Shown here in pieces: positions 1 to 4,762 of a stretch of DNA of 5,021 nucleotides. Numbering within the stretch: the first letter of the stretch is position 1; every line of letters starts with the position of its first letter. The stretch lies in the NCBI GenBank assembly GCA_902462325.1, contig CABQBF010000176.1, positions 1-5,021 of the forward strand, in the 5' to 3' direction. A program made the position numbers and the translations under genes. Source of the stretch: an uncultured Peptococcaceae bacterium (GTDB lineage: Bacteria; Bacillota; Peptococcia; Peptococcales; Peptococcaceae). The notes under the pieces were generated by a model that saw only the letters and a list, made by a program, of their open reading frames with translations, was not told the origin of the DNA and did no database searches.

Positions 1-114
1 GATGCCGGACATCAAAAGTCTGGTATTTAAATCATAAATTTGGCGCGCTGTCGCTTTTGCATAAGCGTAGCTTGGTTTGTTATTCAGAAAAACATGCAGA
101 GAAAATATTTTCAT
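1..114 (-). CDS. Possible N-terminal part of a divergent gene (runs off left edge)
   Basis: On the minus strand an ATG at 114-112 opens a frame that stays free of stops for 38 codons to the window edge. The predicted start is MKIFSLHVFLNNKPSYAYAK, followed by a mixed-composition stretch that looks protein-like. I do not recognise a family. Against it, the bases just upstream of this ATG are pyrimidine-rich with no Shine-Dalgarno sequence, and 38 codons is short enough to be open by chance. The plus strand here also has a short open tail (residues PDIKSLVFKS then a stop at 35-37) that could instead be the end of an upstream gene. This is a weak call, made mainly so the leftmost bases are not treated as proven noncoding. 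Confidence 0.25.
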   Translation of the reverse strand, partial: MKIFSLHVFLNNKPSYAYAKATARQIYDLNTRLLMSGI

Positions 115-117
115 GTG

Positions 118-124
118 TGTCGAA
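118..124 (+). promoter_or_regulatory. Spo0A-box-like site (TGTCGAA)
   Basis: The heptamer TGTCGAA is a perfect match to the 0A-box core (TGNCGAA) bound by the sporulation master regulator Spo0A. It lies 53 nt before the preferred start of the peptidase-like gene at 178 and just outside the possible divergent ATG at 114. No convincing sigma-A or sigma-H promoter could be paired with it. By base-count arithmetic a given 7-mer is expected about 0.6 times on both strands of a 5-kb window, so the match alone is weak evidence. Its intergenic position next to a sporulation operon is the reason for listing it. Confidence 0.35.
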
Positions 125-156
125 AGGTTTTGTGTGAATGAATGGCGCCAGCCAAC

Positions 157-165
157 AGGAAGGAG
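157..165 (+). promoter_or_regulatory. Ribosome binding site deciding the start at 178
   Basis: AGGAAGGAG is strongly complementary to the 16S rRNA 3' end and lies 12 nt before the ATG at 178. It falls inside the frame of the longer ORF that opens at 142. This favours 178 as the true start even though the spacing is a little long. Confidence 0.6.
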
Positions 166-177
166 ACGCAAGTCCCA

Positions 178-771
178 ATGACGCAGCACAACATTAACCG
201 GCGGGCGTTATCGTCGGACGGCTATATTATCAATCAGCGGCTGTTAAAAAATTTGCCCTATGGAATGAAGCAGTCCAACTATAATGGCTGTGGTTGGATT
301 GCCGCTTATAATTTTTTGCGAGCCTGTGGCCGTAAGAAGGATTGGGACACAGTACGGCAGCAACTGGAGGATAGCTTAATTTTGGGCGGTTTGCTGGGCA
401 CCCATATTGTGCAGATGTATCTGTATTTACGGCGGCATGGCTTTCATCTGCATTGGGCAGTAGGACGCAAAGCCGCTCGGCCTTATGCGGAAGGCTGTAA
501 AGCGGGCGTGCTGTTTTATTTCAACGGTGCTGCGCTGCATTTTGTAACCTTCCTGCCGGCGACGGAGGCGGAGGTGGAGCAATTTGCTGCGGCAGAACAG
601 GCAGAGGAAAGTGCGGAAGCGTTAGCGGCAGAGAAACCAATACAAGCTCAGTGGTACCGATTTTTGAATGGAAAAATGGGCGCGCAGCGGGACTATGCCA
701 CCATGGAAGATTTTTTGGAGCGAGAAAGCCAGATGCCAGTGTTCGTTCAAATTACCACGGCAGAGCGGTAG
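178..771 (+). CDS. Uncharacterised protein resembling C39-like/papain-like cysteine peptidases
   Basis: This 197-residue protein has no signal peptide or membrane segment, so it is probably cytoplasmic. I do not recognise a named gene. The layout resembles the C39-like cysteine peptidase fold. A Gln (Q32) precedes a Cys in YNGCGWIAAYNFL (C38, at the head of a helix), a His lies in a beta-like strand ALHFVTF (H121), and an Asn follows in WYRFLNG (N164). These would fit a Gln-Cys-His-Asn catalytic set. An Ala/Glu-rich stretch at about residues 128-154 looks like a family-specific insertion. The start at 178 is preferred because AGGAAGGAG (157-165) precedes it, though the 12-nt spacing is long. 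An in-frame ATG at 142 would add 12 residues but has no good ribosome site. The gene is monocistronic, closed by the terminator at 819-880, and lies directly upstream of spoIIA. Peptidase activity is inferred and the substrate is unknown. It could be an inactive relative. Confidence 0.8.
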   Translation: MTQHNINRRALSSDGYIINQRLLKNLPYGMKQSNYNGCGWIAAYNFLRACGRKKDWDTVRQQLEDSLILGGLLGTHIVQMYLYLRRHGFHLHWAVGRKAARPYAEGCKAGVLFYFNGAALHFVTFLPATEAEVEQFAAAEQAEESAEALAAEKPIQAQWYRFLNGKMGAQRDYATMEDFLERESQMPVFVQITTAER

Positions 772-818
772 CCTCCACAAGAATAAAACCGAAAGTAAAG
801 CAGACAGCAGAAAAGGAT

Positions 819-880
819 AAAACGGAGCGAGCGTGCAGCCATCAAGCGATGGCTGCGTGCTTGTTCCGTTTTTATTTTTT
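819..880 (+). terminator. Long intrinsic terminator between the peptidase-like gene and spoIIAA
   Basis: The arms 819-843 and 848-872 pair over 25 consecutive positions around a four-base loop (AAGC, 844-847). Four of the pairs are G-U wobbles in the plus-strand RNA. The right arm runs into a T-rich tail, TTTTTATTTTTT (869-880). The wobbles would become A-C mismatches in the minus-strand transcript, so the element is built for plus-strand transcription. It ends the gene at 178-771 and insulates spoIIA from read-through. An in-frame ATG at 833 for spoIIAA lies inside this hairpin and is not a credible start. Confidence 0.92.
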
Positions 881-887
881 AAACTTG

Positions 888-916
888 GAAGGATTTACCT
901 GACAAATCGCGAAAAA
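888..916 (+). promoter_or_regulatory. Candidate sigma-H-type promoter for spoIIA
   Basis: GAAGGATTT (888-896) matches the sigma-H -35 consensus RNAGGAWWW at every position. Eleven bases later CGCGAAAAA (908-916) partly matches the -10 consensus RNNGAATWW, with GAAA in place of GAAT and a C at the R position. The spacing is right, and transcription would start roughly 25 nt before the spoIIAA ATG. In Bacillus subtilis the spoIIA operon is read by sigma-H RNA polymerase with Spo0A~P, so the location is as expected. TGACAAA (900-906), one mismatch from a 0A box, lies between the two elements. The alternative is that AAGGA here is only a decayed ribosome site. Confidence 0.45.
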
Positions 917-943
917 GAAATTATCTGGAATAAAAAGGATGTG

Positions 944-1300
944 ATGGCTTTGGAGTGGAAGATGGAAAAAGATACGTTGACCATTTATCCGCAGGGCGAT
1001 TTGGATTTGGTATCGGCCAAGAAAGTGAAAGACAGCTTAGAGTCCATATTGTGTAGCCGCGGCGGGCTGAAAAATCTGATTATGAACCTGACGGAGGTTC
1101 GTTTTATTGACAGCTCCGGTTTGGGAATGCTCATTGGCTGCTACAAGCTGATGCATGGGCGGCAAGGCAAAATGATGATTTGCGATGCCAATGATAACGT
1201 GTATCGCATTTTAGAATTATCAGGCATCAAAAAGCTGATGCCGGTAATGCGCTTGGAAACACAGAGAACTGTGAGGGGTGAAGGGTATGGTAAGAGATAA
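944..1300 (+). CDS. spoIIAA: Anti-sigma F factor antagonist SpoIIAA
   Basis: SpoIIAA is the anti-anti-sigma factor of the forespore. When unphosphorylated it binds SpoIIAB and displaces sigma-F, and SpoIIAB inactivates it by phosphorylating one serine. The 118-residue product is a single STAS domain of the usual length (117 in B. subtilis). The segment DLDLVSAKKV at residues 19-28 matches the first conserved block. The phosphorylation motif FIDSSGLGM spans 54-62, with S57 corresponding to B. subtilis Ser58. The C-terminal half (MMICDANDNVYRILELSGI) is also typical. The ATG at 944 is chosen because it gives the family N-terminus and follows AAGGA (935-939), although the gap is only 4 nt. An internal ATG at 962, with GGAG six bases ahead of it, is the main alternative. 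The stop overlaps spoIIAB by 14 nt, suggesting translational coupling. Confidence 0.96.
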   Translation: MALEWKMEKDTLTIYPQGDLDLVSAKKVKDSLESILCSRGGLKNLIMNLTEVRFIDSSGLGMLIGCYKLMHGRQGKMMICDANDNVYRILELSGIKKLMPVMRLETQRTVRGEGYGKR

Positions 1301-1736
1301 TTGTATCACAATGCGTGTAAAAAGTATCGGGGAAAATGTTTCATTGGTGCGTATGCTGGCCAGCGGTTTTCTGTATCCCTATGATTTAACCTTTGAAGCC
1401 TTGGATGAAATTAAAATTGCCTTGTCAGAGGCCGTTTCCAACTGTATCATTCATGGTTATTGCGATGCAGAGGACGAAGAGGTACTGGTCAGCATGGAAG
1501 TAAAAGCGCACCAGCTCACAATCTGTGTAGAGGATACTGGCGTGGGCATTGCCGATGTCAAACAGGCCATGGAACCTACCTTCTCCACCAGAGCGGAACA
1601 CATGGGTCTGGGCTTTGTGTTTATGCAGACCTTCATGGATAACATTGAGGTGTTTTCCGAGCTGGGGAAGGGTACAACCGTTGTGATGCACAAGCTGTTG
1701 CCAGCAAACGAGCAGCAAATCGACGAGGTGGGATAA
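1287..1736 (+). CDS. spoIIAB: Anti-sigma F factor and serine kinase SpoIIAB
   Basis: SpoIIAB binds sigma-F and keeps it inactive. It also uses ATP to phosphorylate SpoIIAA, and the two activities make the switch that starts forespore transcription. The 149-residue product is a GHKL-type ATPase. The N box SEAVSN is at residues 47-52, with E48 the likely catalytic base and N52 the likely magnesium ligand. The G1 box DTGVGI is at 83-88, and the G2 region HMGLGF at 105-110. The ATP lid (PTFSTRAE) is two residues shorter than in B. subtilis. R22 matches the conserved Arg that contacts SpoIIAA and sigma-F. The ATG at 1287 is preferred because GAGGGG (1273-1278) lies 8 nt upstream. An in-frame GTG at 1278 falls in that ribosome site. 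The gene starts inside the end of spoIIAA and is followed by sigF after 9 nt. Confidence 0.96.
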   Translation: MVRDNCITMRVKSIGENVSLVRMLASGFLYPYDLTFEALDEIKIALSEAVSNCIIHGYCDAEDEEVLVSMEVKAHQLTICVEDTGVGIADVKQAMEPTFSTRAEHMGLGFVFMQTFMDNIEVFSELGKGTTVVMHKLLPANEQQIDEVG

Positions 1737-1745
1737 GGTGGTTAT

Positions 1746-2513
1746 ATGGCAGGTAGATTAAGTGAAATGAATTTACCTCGTTTTCCATTATTACCAAACG
1801 ACGAAGTACAAGCCCTATTAGTGCAGGCAAAAGCAGGAGATGAGGCGGCAAGAGAGCGGATTATCAACTGTAATCTGCGGCTGGTATTTAATTTAATCCA
1901 GCGTTTTTCCAACCGCGGCTATGAACAGGAGGATTTATTTCAAATCGGCGTTATCGGATTGATGAAAGCCATTGATAAATTTGACCCCAGCTATGAGGTG
2001 CGCTTTTCCACCTATGCAGTGCCTATGATTATCGGTGAAATCCGGCGTTTTTTGCGGGATGACGGGCCGATAAAAATCAGCCGCTCCTTAAAAGAAACGG
2101 GAATTCGTATCCGCTATGCCCAGGAGCAGTTGACCAAAGAGTTGGGACGAGAGCCCAAATTGTCTGAGGTGGCGGCTAAGCTGGAATTAACGCCGGAACA
2201 ACTGACAGAGGCCTTAGAAGCCACCCAGTTTTTGACATCCATTCATGAGGAACTTTATCAGGATGATGGCGATGCCATCTATGTCATCGACCAATTGGCA
2301 AGCAGGGAGGATGACAACCGGTTTTTGGACCATATAGCTTTGGAGGAAGTGATGGAGCGTTTGCCGGAACGAGAAAAGAATATTCTCTATCTGCGTTTTT
2401 ATCGGGACCAAACCCAAACCGAAGTGGCCAAACGTATTGGCATTTCTCAGGTGCAAGTATCCCGCTTAGAGCGCAGTGCTTTGAAAAAAGTGCGGGAGAT
2501 GTTGTCTGGTTAA
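1746..2513 (+). CDS. sigF: RNA polymerase sporulation sigma factor F (forespore-specific)
   Basis: Sigma-F is the first compartment-specific sigma factor of sporulation and directs early forespore genes. The product has 255 residues, the same as B. subtilis SigF, and follows its layout. Region 2 runs from about 43 to 105, with NLRLVFNLIQRF, the core-binding EDLFQIGVIGLMKAIDKFD (62-80) and the DNA-melting/-10 segment VRFSTYAVPMIIGEIRRF (85-102). Region 3 follows from about 108 to 165. Region 4.2 carries the -35-binding helix-turn-helix DQTQTEVAKRIGISQVQVSR (221-240). Motifs such as MIIGEI with RDDG, and SRSLKE, are those of the SigF/SigG/SigB group, and the spoIIAA-spoIIAB context fixes it as SigF. 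AAGGTGG (1735-1741) lies 4 nt before the ATG and overlaps the spoIIAB stop. The reading frame is intact. No clear terminator follows. Confidence 0.97.
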   Translation: MAGRLSEMNLPRFPLLPNDEVQALLVQAKAGDEAARERIINCNLRLVFNLIQRFSNRGYEQEDLFQIGVIGLMKAIDKFDPSYEVRFSTYAVPMIIGEIRRFLRDDGPIKISRSLKETGIRIRYAQEQLTKELGREPKLSEVAAKLELTPEQLTEALEATQFLTSIHEELYQDDGDAIYVIDQLASREDDNRFLDHIALEEVMERLPEREKNILYLRFYRDQTQTEVAKRIGISQVQVSRLERSALKKVREMLSG

Positions 2514-2540
2514 AAAAATCAATTTCCCCAGCGCCTACAA

Positions 2541-2547
2541 TGTCGAA
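2541..2547 (+). promoter_or_regulatory. Second Spo0A-box-like site (TGTCGAA)
   Basis: This is a perfect copy of the 0A-box heptamer, 28 nt after the sigF stop and about 190 nt before fhs. No sporulation-type promoter is obvious beside it, and it is far upstream of the fhs promoter. It could bind Spo0A as a distant repression site or be a chance match. It is the only other perfect copy I found on either strand besides 118-124. Confidence 0.25.
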
Positions 2548-2548
2548 A

Positions 2549-2628
2549 CGGAGCAGATATGTAAAGGCTTGATCAGATTACAGCAGAAGTGGCCAAGACG
2601 GCGGCCAACACATAGACAAAAGGCTCCG
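2549..2628 (+). other. Possible folded RNA segment after sigF
   Basis: CGGAGC (2549-2554) can pair with GCTCCG (2623-2628). The enclosed stretch contains a small hairpin, TGGCC with GGCCA, around an 8-base loop (2590-2607). There is no T tract after the outer stem, so it is not a standard terminator. It could be the 3' untranslated end of the spoIIA message or a small structured RNA. I could not match it to a known riboswitch class. The pairings are short and may be accidental. Confidence 0.2.
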
Positions 2629-2674
2629 CAGCATTCATTGTTCAAAAATTTCTTTAAGATTTTGCAAAATTTAC

Positions 2675-2704
2675 AGGACAGAATATAGCGCTATATGCTA
2701 AAAT
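2675..2704 (+). promoter_or_regulatory. Likely sigma-A promoter of fhs (extended -10) with palindromic spacer
   Basis: TAAAAT (2699-2704) matches the -10 consensus at five of six positions and is preceded by TGC, giving an extended -10. AGGACA (2675-2680), 18 bases upstream, is a weak -35 (four of six). The spacer is occupied by a perfect 14-bp palindrome, ATATAGCGCTATAT (2683-2696), whose last two bases run into the TG. A second perfect palindrome, ATTTTGCAAAAT (2659-2670), lies just upstream of the -35. Such sites commonly serve as operators for dimeric repressors, but no regulator can be named. TTGCAA (2662-2667) with TATAGC (2684-2689) is an alternative, weaker promoter pairing. Confidence 0.55.
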
Positions 2705-2738
2705 ATATAAAGACTATTAGAACAAGGAGCTGAACGCA

Positions 2739-4418
2739 ATGGGCTTTAAAAGTGATATTGAAATTGCACAGGAAACACAGATGACGGTAATCAATGAAAT
2801 TGCCGACAAGCTGGACATTCAGGACGAATATGTAGAAAACTATGGCAAGTACAAAGCCAAAATTGACTATCGGATGTTGAAGGACTATCAGGACAAGCCC
2901 AATGGCAAACTGATTTTGGTGACGGCAATCAACCCAACGCCAGCCGGTGAAGGGAAAACGACCACCACTGTCGGTTTAGGCGACGCTTTATCGGCCATGG
3001 GCAAAAAGACTGTCATTGCACTGCGGGAGCCTTCTTTAGGGCCTGTATTTGGTGTAAAAGGCGGTGCAGCCGGCGGCGGTTATGCCCAGGTAGTGCCTAT
3101 GGAGGACATCAATCTCCATTTCACAGGCGATATGCACGCTATTGGCGCGGCCAATAATCTGCTGGCTGCTATGATTGACAACCACATCCAGCAAGGCAAT
3201 GTACTGCAGATTGACCCACGTAAAATTACCTGGAAGCGCTGTGTTGATATGAACGATCGTCAATTGCGCTATATCGTCAGCGGTCTGCATGGTAAGGCCA
3301 ATGGAATGCCCAGAGAAGACGGCTTTGATATTACCGTAGCTTCCGAAATTATGGCAATTTTGTGCCTGTCCAGTGATATTGACGATTTAAAAGCCAAATT
3401 AGCCAGCATTGTCATTGGCTACAGCTTCAGCGATGAACCAATCACTGCCGGTCAGTTAAAGGCCCAGGGCGCTATGGCAGCGCTGTTAAAAGATGCGCTG
3501 AAACCGAACTTGGTGCAGACCTTAGAAAAAACGCCGGCCTTTATCCATGGTGGTCCCTTTGCCAATATTGCCCATGGGTGCAACAGCATTATGGCTACTC
3601 GTATGGCCTTAAAATTGGGCGACTATGTTGTGACAGAAGCGGGCTTCGGTGCTGACTTAGGCGCGGAAAAATTCCTGGATATCAAATGCCGTAAAATGGG
3701 CATGCAGCCTGATGTGGTTGTGATTGTGGCCACTGTGCGTGCTCTGAAATATAATGGCGGCGTAGCCAAAGCGGATTTGAGCAACGAAAACTTAGCAGCT
3801 TTAGAAAAAGGTTTACCAAATTTGTTGCGCCATATCGAAAACATTACTACCGTATTCGGCTTGCCGGCCGTAGTAGCCATCAACCGGTTCCCAACCGATA
3901 CCGAAGCAGAATTGCAGTTAATCTATGATAAATGTAAAGAATTAGGCGTCAATGTAGCTCTGTCAGAAGTATGGGGCAAAGGCAGCCAAGGCGGCAAAAC
4001 GCTGGCAGAAGAAGTCGTGCGTCTGGCGGAAAGCAACACCGCAAGCCTGCAATATAGTTATGATGTGAACGATAGCATCATGGATAAAATTAACGCTGTT
4101 GTGACTAAAGTGTATCACGGCGCAGGGGTGGACTATGCACCGGCTGCCAAAAAAGAAATCAAACGGCTGGAAGAGCTGGGCTATGATAAATTGCCAATTT
4201 GCATGGCGAAAACCCAATATTCCTTCTCCGATACCCCAACGCTGTTAGGTGCGCCGGAAGATTTCCGTATTACCATCAGCAAAGTAAAAGTGTCGGCTGG
4301 CGCTGGTTTTATCGTCGTGTATACCGGCGATATTATGACCATGCCCGGTCTGCCTAAAGTGCCGTCGGCAGAAAAAATCGACGTAGACAACGACGGAAAA
4401 ATTTCCGGTTTGTTCTAA
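2739..4418 (+). CDS. fhs: Formate-tetrahydrofolate ligase (formyltetrahydrofolate synthetase)
   Basis: This cytoplasmic enzyme joins formate to tetrahydrofolate using ATP to make 10-formyltetrahydrofolate (EC 6.3.4.3). It feeds purine synthesis and, in acetogens, the methyl branch of the Wood-Ljungdahl pathway. The 559-residue product is full length for the family. The ATP-binding loop is NPTPAGEGKTT (residues 65-75), and an Arg (R96) just before EPSLGP fits the formyl-phosphate site. The first family signature, GVKGGAAGGGY, is at 105-115 and the second, VATVRALKYNGG, at 330-341. GGPFANIAHGCNS (271-283) and the C-terminal MTMPGLPKVPSA (533-544) are also conserved blocks. AAGGAG (2724-2729) lies 9 nt before the ATG. 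The gene has its own promoter and terminator and is not operonic here with other folate genes, so the window does not show whether it serves acetogenesis, purine fermentation or biosynthesis. Confidence 0.98.
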   Translation: MGFKSDIEIAQETQMTVINEIADKLDIQDEYVENYGKYKAKIDYRMLKDYQDKPNGKLILVTAINPTPAGEGKTTTTVGLGDALSAMGKKTVIALREPSLGPVFGVKGGAAGGGYAQVVPMEDINLHFTGDMHAIGAANNLLAAMIDNHIQQGNVLQIDPRKITWKRCVDMNDRQLRYIVSGLHGKANGMPREDGFDITVASEIMAILCLSSDIDDLKAKLASIVIGYSFSDEPITAGQLKAQGAMAALLKDALKPNLVQTLEKTPAFIHGGPFANIAHGCNSIMATRMALKLGDYVVTEAGFGADLGAEKFLDIKCRKMGMQPDVVVIVATVRALKYNGGVAKADLSNENLAALEKGLPNLLRHIENITTVFGLPAVVAINRFPTDTEAELQLIYDKCKELGVNVALSEVWGKGSQGGKTLAEEVVRLAESNTASLQYSYDVNDSIMDKINAVVTKVYHGAGVDYAPAAKKEIKRLEELGYDKLPICMAKTQYSFSDTPTLLGAPEDFRITISKVKVSAGAGFIVVYTGDIMTMPGLPKVPSAEKIDVDNDGKISGLF

Positions 4419-4435
4419 TAAGCAGAAATCCAATC

Positions 4436-4486
4436 AAACAGCAGCCCCATGTGCTCCATAAAAAGCGTAGGGCTGCTGTTTCTGTT
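4436..4486 (+). terminator. Intrinsic terminator of fhs
   Basis: AAACAGCAGCCC (4436-4447) pairs perfectly with GGGCTGCTGTTT (4470-4481), a 12-bp stem beginning 17 nt after the fhs stop. The right arm ends in TTT and is followed by CTGTT. The loop is unusually large at 22 bases, but its ends can add a few more pairs past one mismatch. The tail is less T-rich than in the other terminators of the window, so efficiency may be moderate. Confidence 0.78.
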
Positions 4487-4524
4487 AAGCAGCATGACAA
4501 TCAAAACAACAATTCAATTTTGGC

Positions 4525-4582
4525 AAGGAGGTTTTTATAGAAATTGATCGCAAACAGGGGATACAATAAGAAAGTATCATAG
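4525..4582 (+). other. Orphan Shine-Dalgarno with a tiny ORF (possible leader peptide or gene remnant)
   Basis: AAGGAGG (4525-4531) is a near-ideal ribosome binding site but no normal gene follows. The first usable start is TTG at 4544, 12 nt away, giving the 12-residue peptide MIANRGYNKKVS with a stop at 4580-4582. A second frame reads VFIEIDRKQGIQ then a stop, but lacks a standard start codon. The terminator hairpin at 4579-4630 begins at the end of the tiny ORF, an arrangement seen in attenuators. No promoter was recognised upstream. It may equally be the remains of a deleted gene, leaving its ribosome site and terminator behind. Confidence 0.25.
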
Positions 4583-4630
4583 ACAGTAATTTTTAGAGAA
4601 AATTCTTCTGAAAAATTGCTGTCTATTTTT
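4579..4630 (+). terminator. Strong intrinsic terminator with a 16-bp stem
   Basis: The arms 4579-4594 and 4611-4626 pair at 16 consecutive positions with a single T-G wobble (4587/4618). The 16-base loop can itself fold further (AGAA with TTCT). The right arm ends in TAT followed by TTTT (4627-4630) and more A+T. It lies between the orphan ribosome site and the promoter of the membrane gene, so it would stop any transcript entering from the left. The A+T-rich inner part also reads well on the opposite strand, so it could act in both directions. Confidence 0.85.
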
Positions 4631-4710
4631 ATATCATGTTACGTTTTATAGAGATATTTAAAGTTAAAGATAAGATATGAGTAAAAAAACTTCTTACAAT
4701 TAAAAAAGTC

Positions 4711-4739
4711 TTGTAGCAATATTGTTAATTTGATATAAT
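4711..4739 (+). promoter_or_regulatory. Sigma-A-type promoter of the membrane-protein gene
   Basis: TATAAT (4734-4739) is a perfect -10 and is preceded by TGA, giving an extended -10. TTGTAG (4711-4716) lies exactly 17 bases upstream and keeps the important TTG of the -35. The start of transcription would fall near 4746, just ahead of the ribosome site. The 8-bp palindrome CAATATTG (4717-4724) sits in the spacer. Confidence 0.8.
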
Positions 4740-4762
4740 GAAAACAAAAGGGAGGATTTATA

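Larger units (their letters stand above)
4487..4762. other. A+T-rich gene-free stretch between fhs terminator and membrane gene
   Basis: Together with the fhs terminator this makes a 344-base interval without a recognisable gene. It holds an orphan Shine-Dalgarno sequence with a 12-codon ORF (4525-4582), a long terminator hairpin (4579-4630), and a promoter and ribosome site for the gene at 4763. Bases 4561-4740 are only about 21% G+C by my count, far below the coding regions to the left. I see no tRNA, insertion-sequence end or repeat array in it. Confidence 0.6.

Noticed and set aside
2..26. Terminator-like hairpin at the left edge
   Set aside because: A 9-bp stem with two wobbles can form around a 7-base loop, but it is followed by mixed A+T rather than a T tract, and the upstream gene it would end is not visible.
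59..90. Sigma-F-type promoter (GCATA as -35) upstream of the first gene
   Set aside because: GCATA fits the -35 pattern, but nothing resembling the GGnnAnA -10 element occurs at the required distance.
142..177. Start of the peptidase-like gene at 142
   Set aside because: There is no properly spaced ribosome site before it, whereas AGGAAGGAG precedes the ATG at 178. It cannot be fully excluded because the spacing at 178 is 12 nt.
833..943. Longer spoIIAA starting at the ATG at 833
   Set aside because: The ATG lies inside the left arm of the terminator hairpin, has no ribosome site, and the extra 37 residues do not resemble the start of known SpoIIAA proteins.
1425..1718. Minus-strand ORFs inside spoIIAB, sigF and fhs
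   Set aside because: They run antisense to well-conserved genes, lack ribosome sites, and their translations resemble no protein family I recognise.
2549..2738. A tetrahydrofolate or ZTP riboswitch upstream of fhs
   Set aside because: These classes are sensible candidates before folate genes, but I could not find their conserved core sequences. The pairable segment also lies upstream of the likely fhs promoter and so would not be in the fhs mRNA.
4636..4680. 14-codon ORF MLRFIEIFKVKDKI
   Set aside because: It has no ribosome site, directly follows a terminator, and is short enough to occur by chance in A+T-rich DNA.
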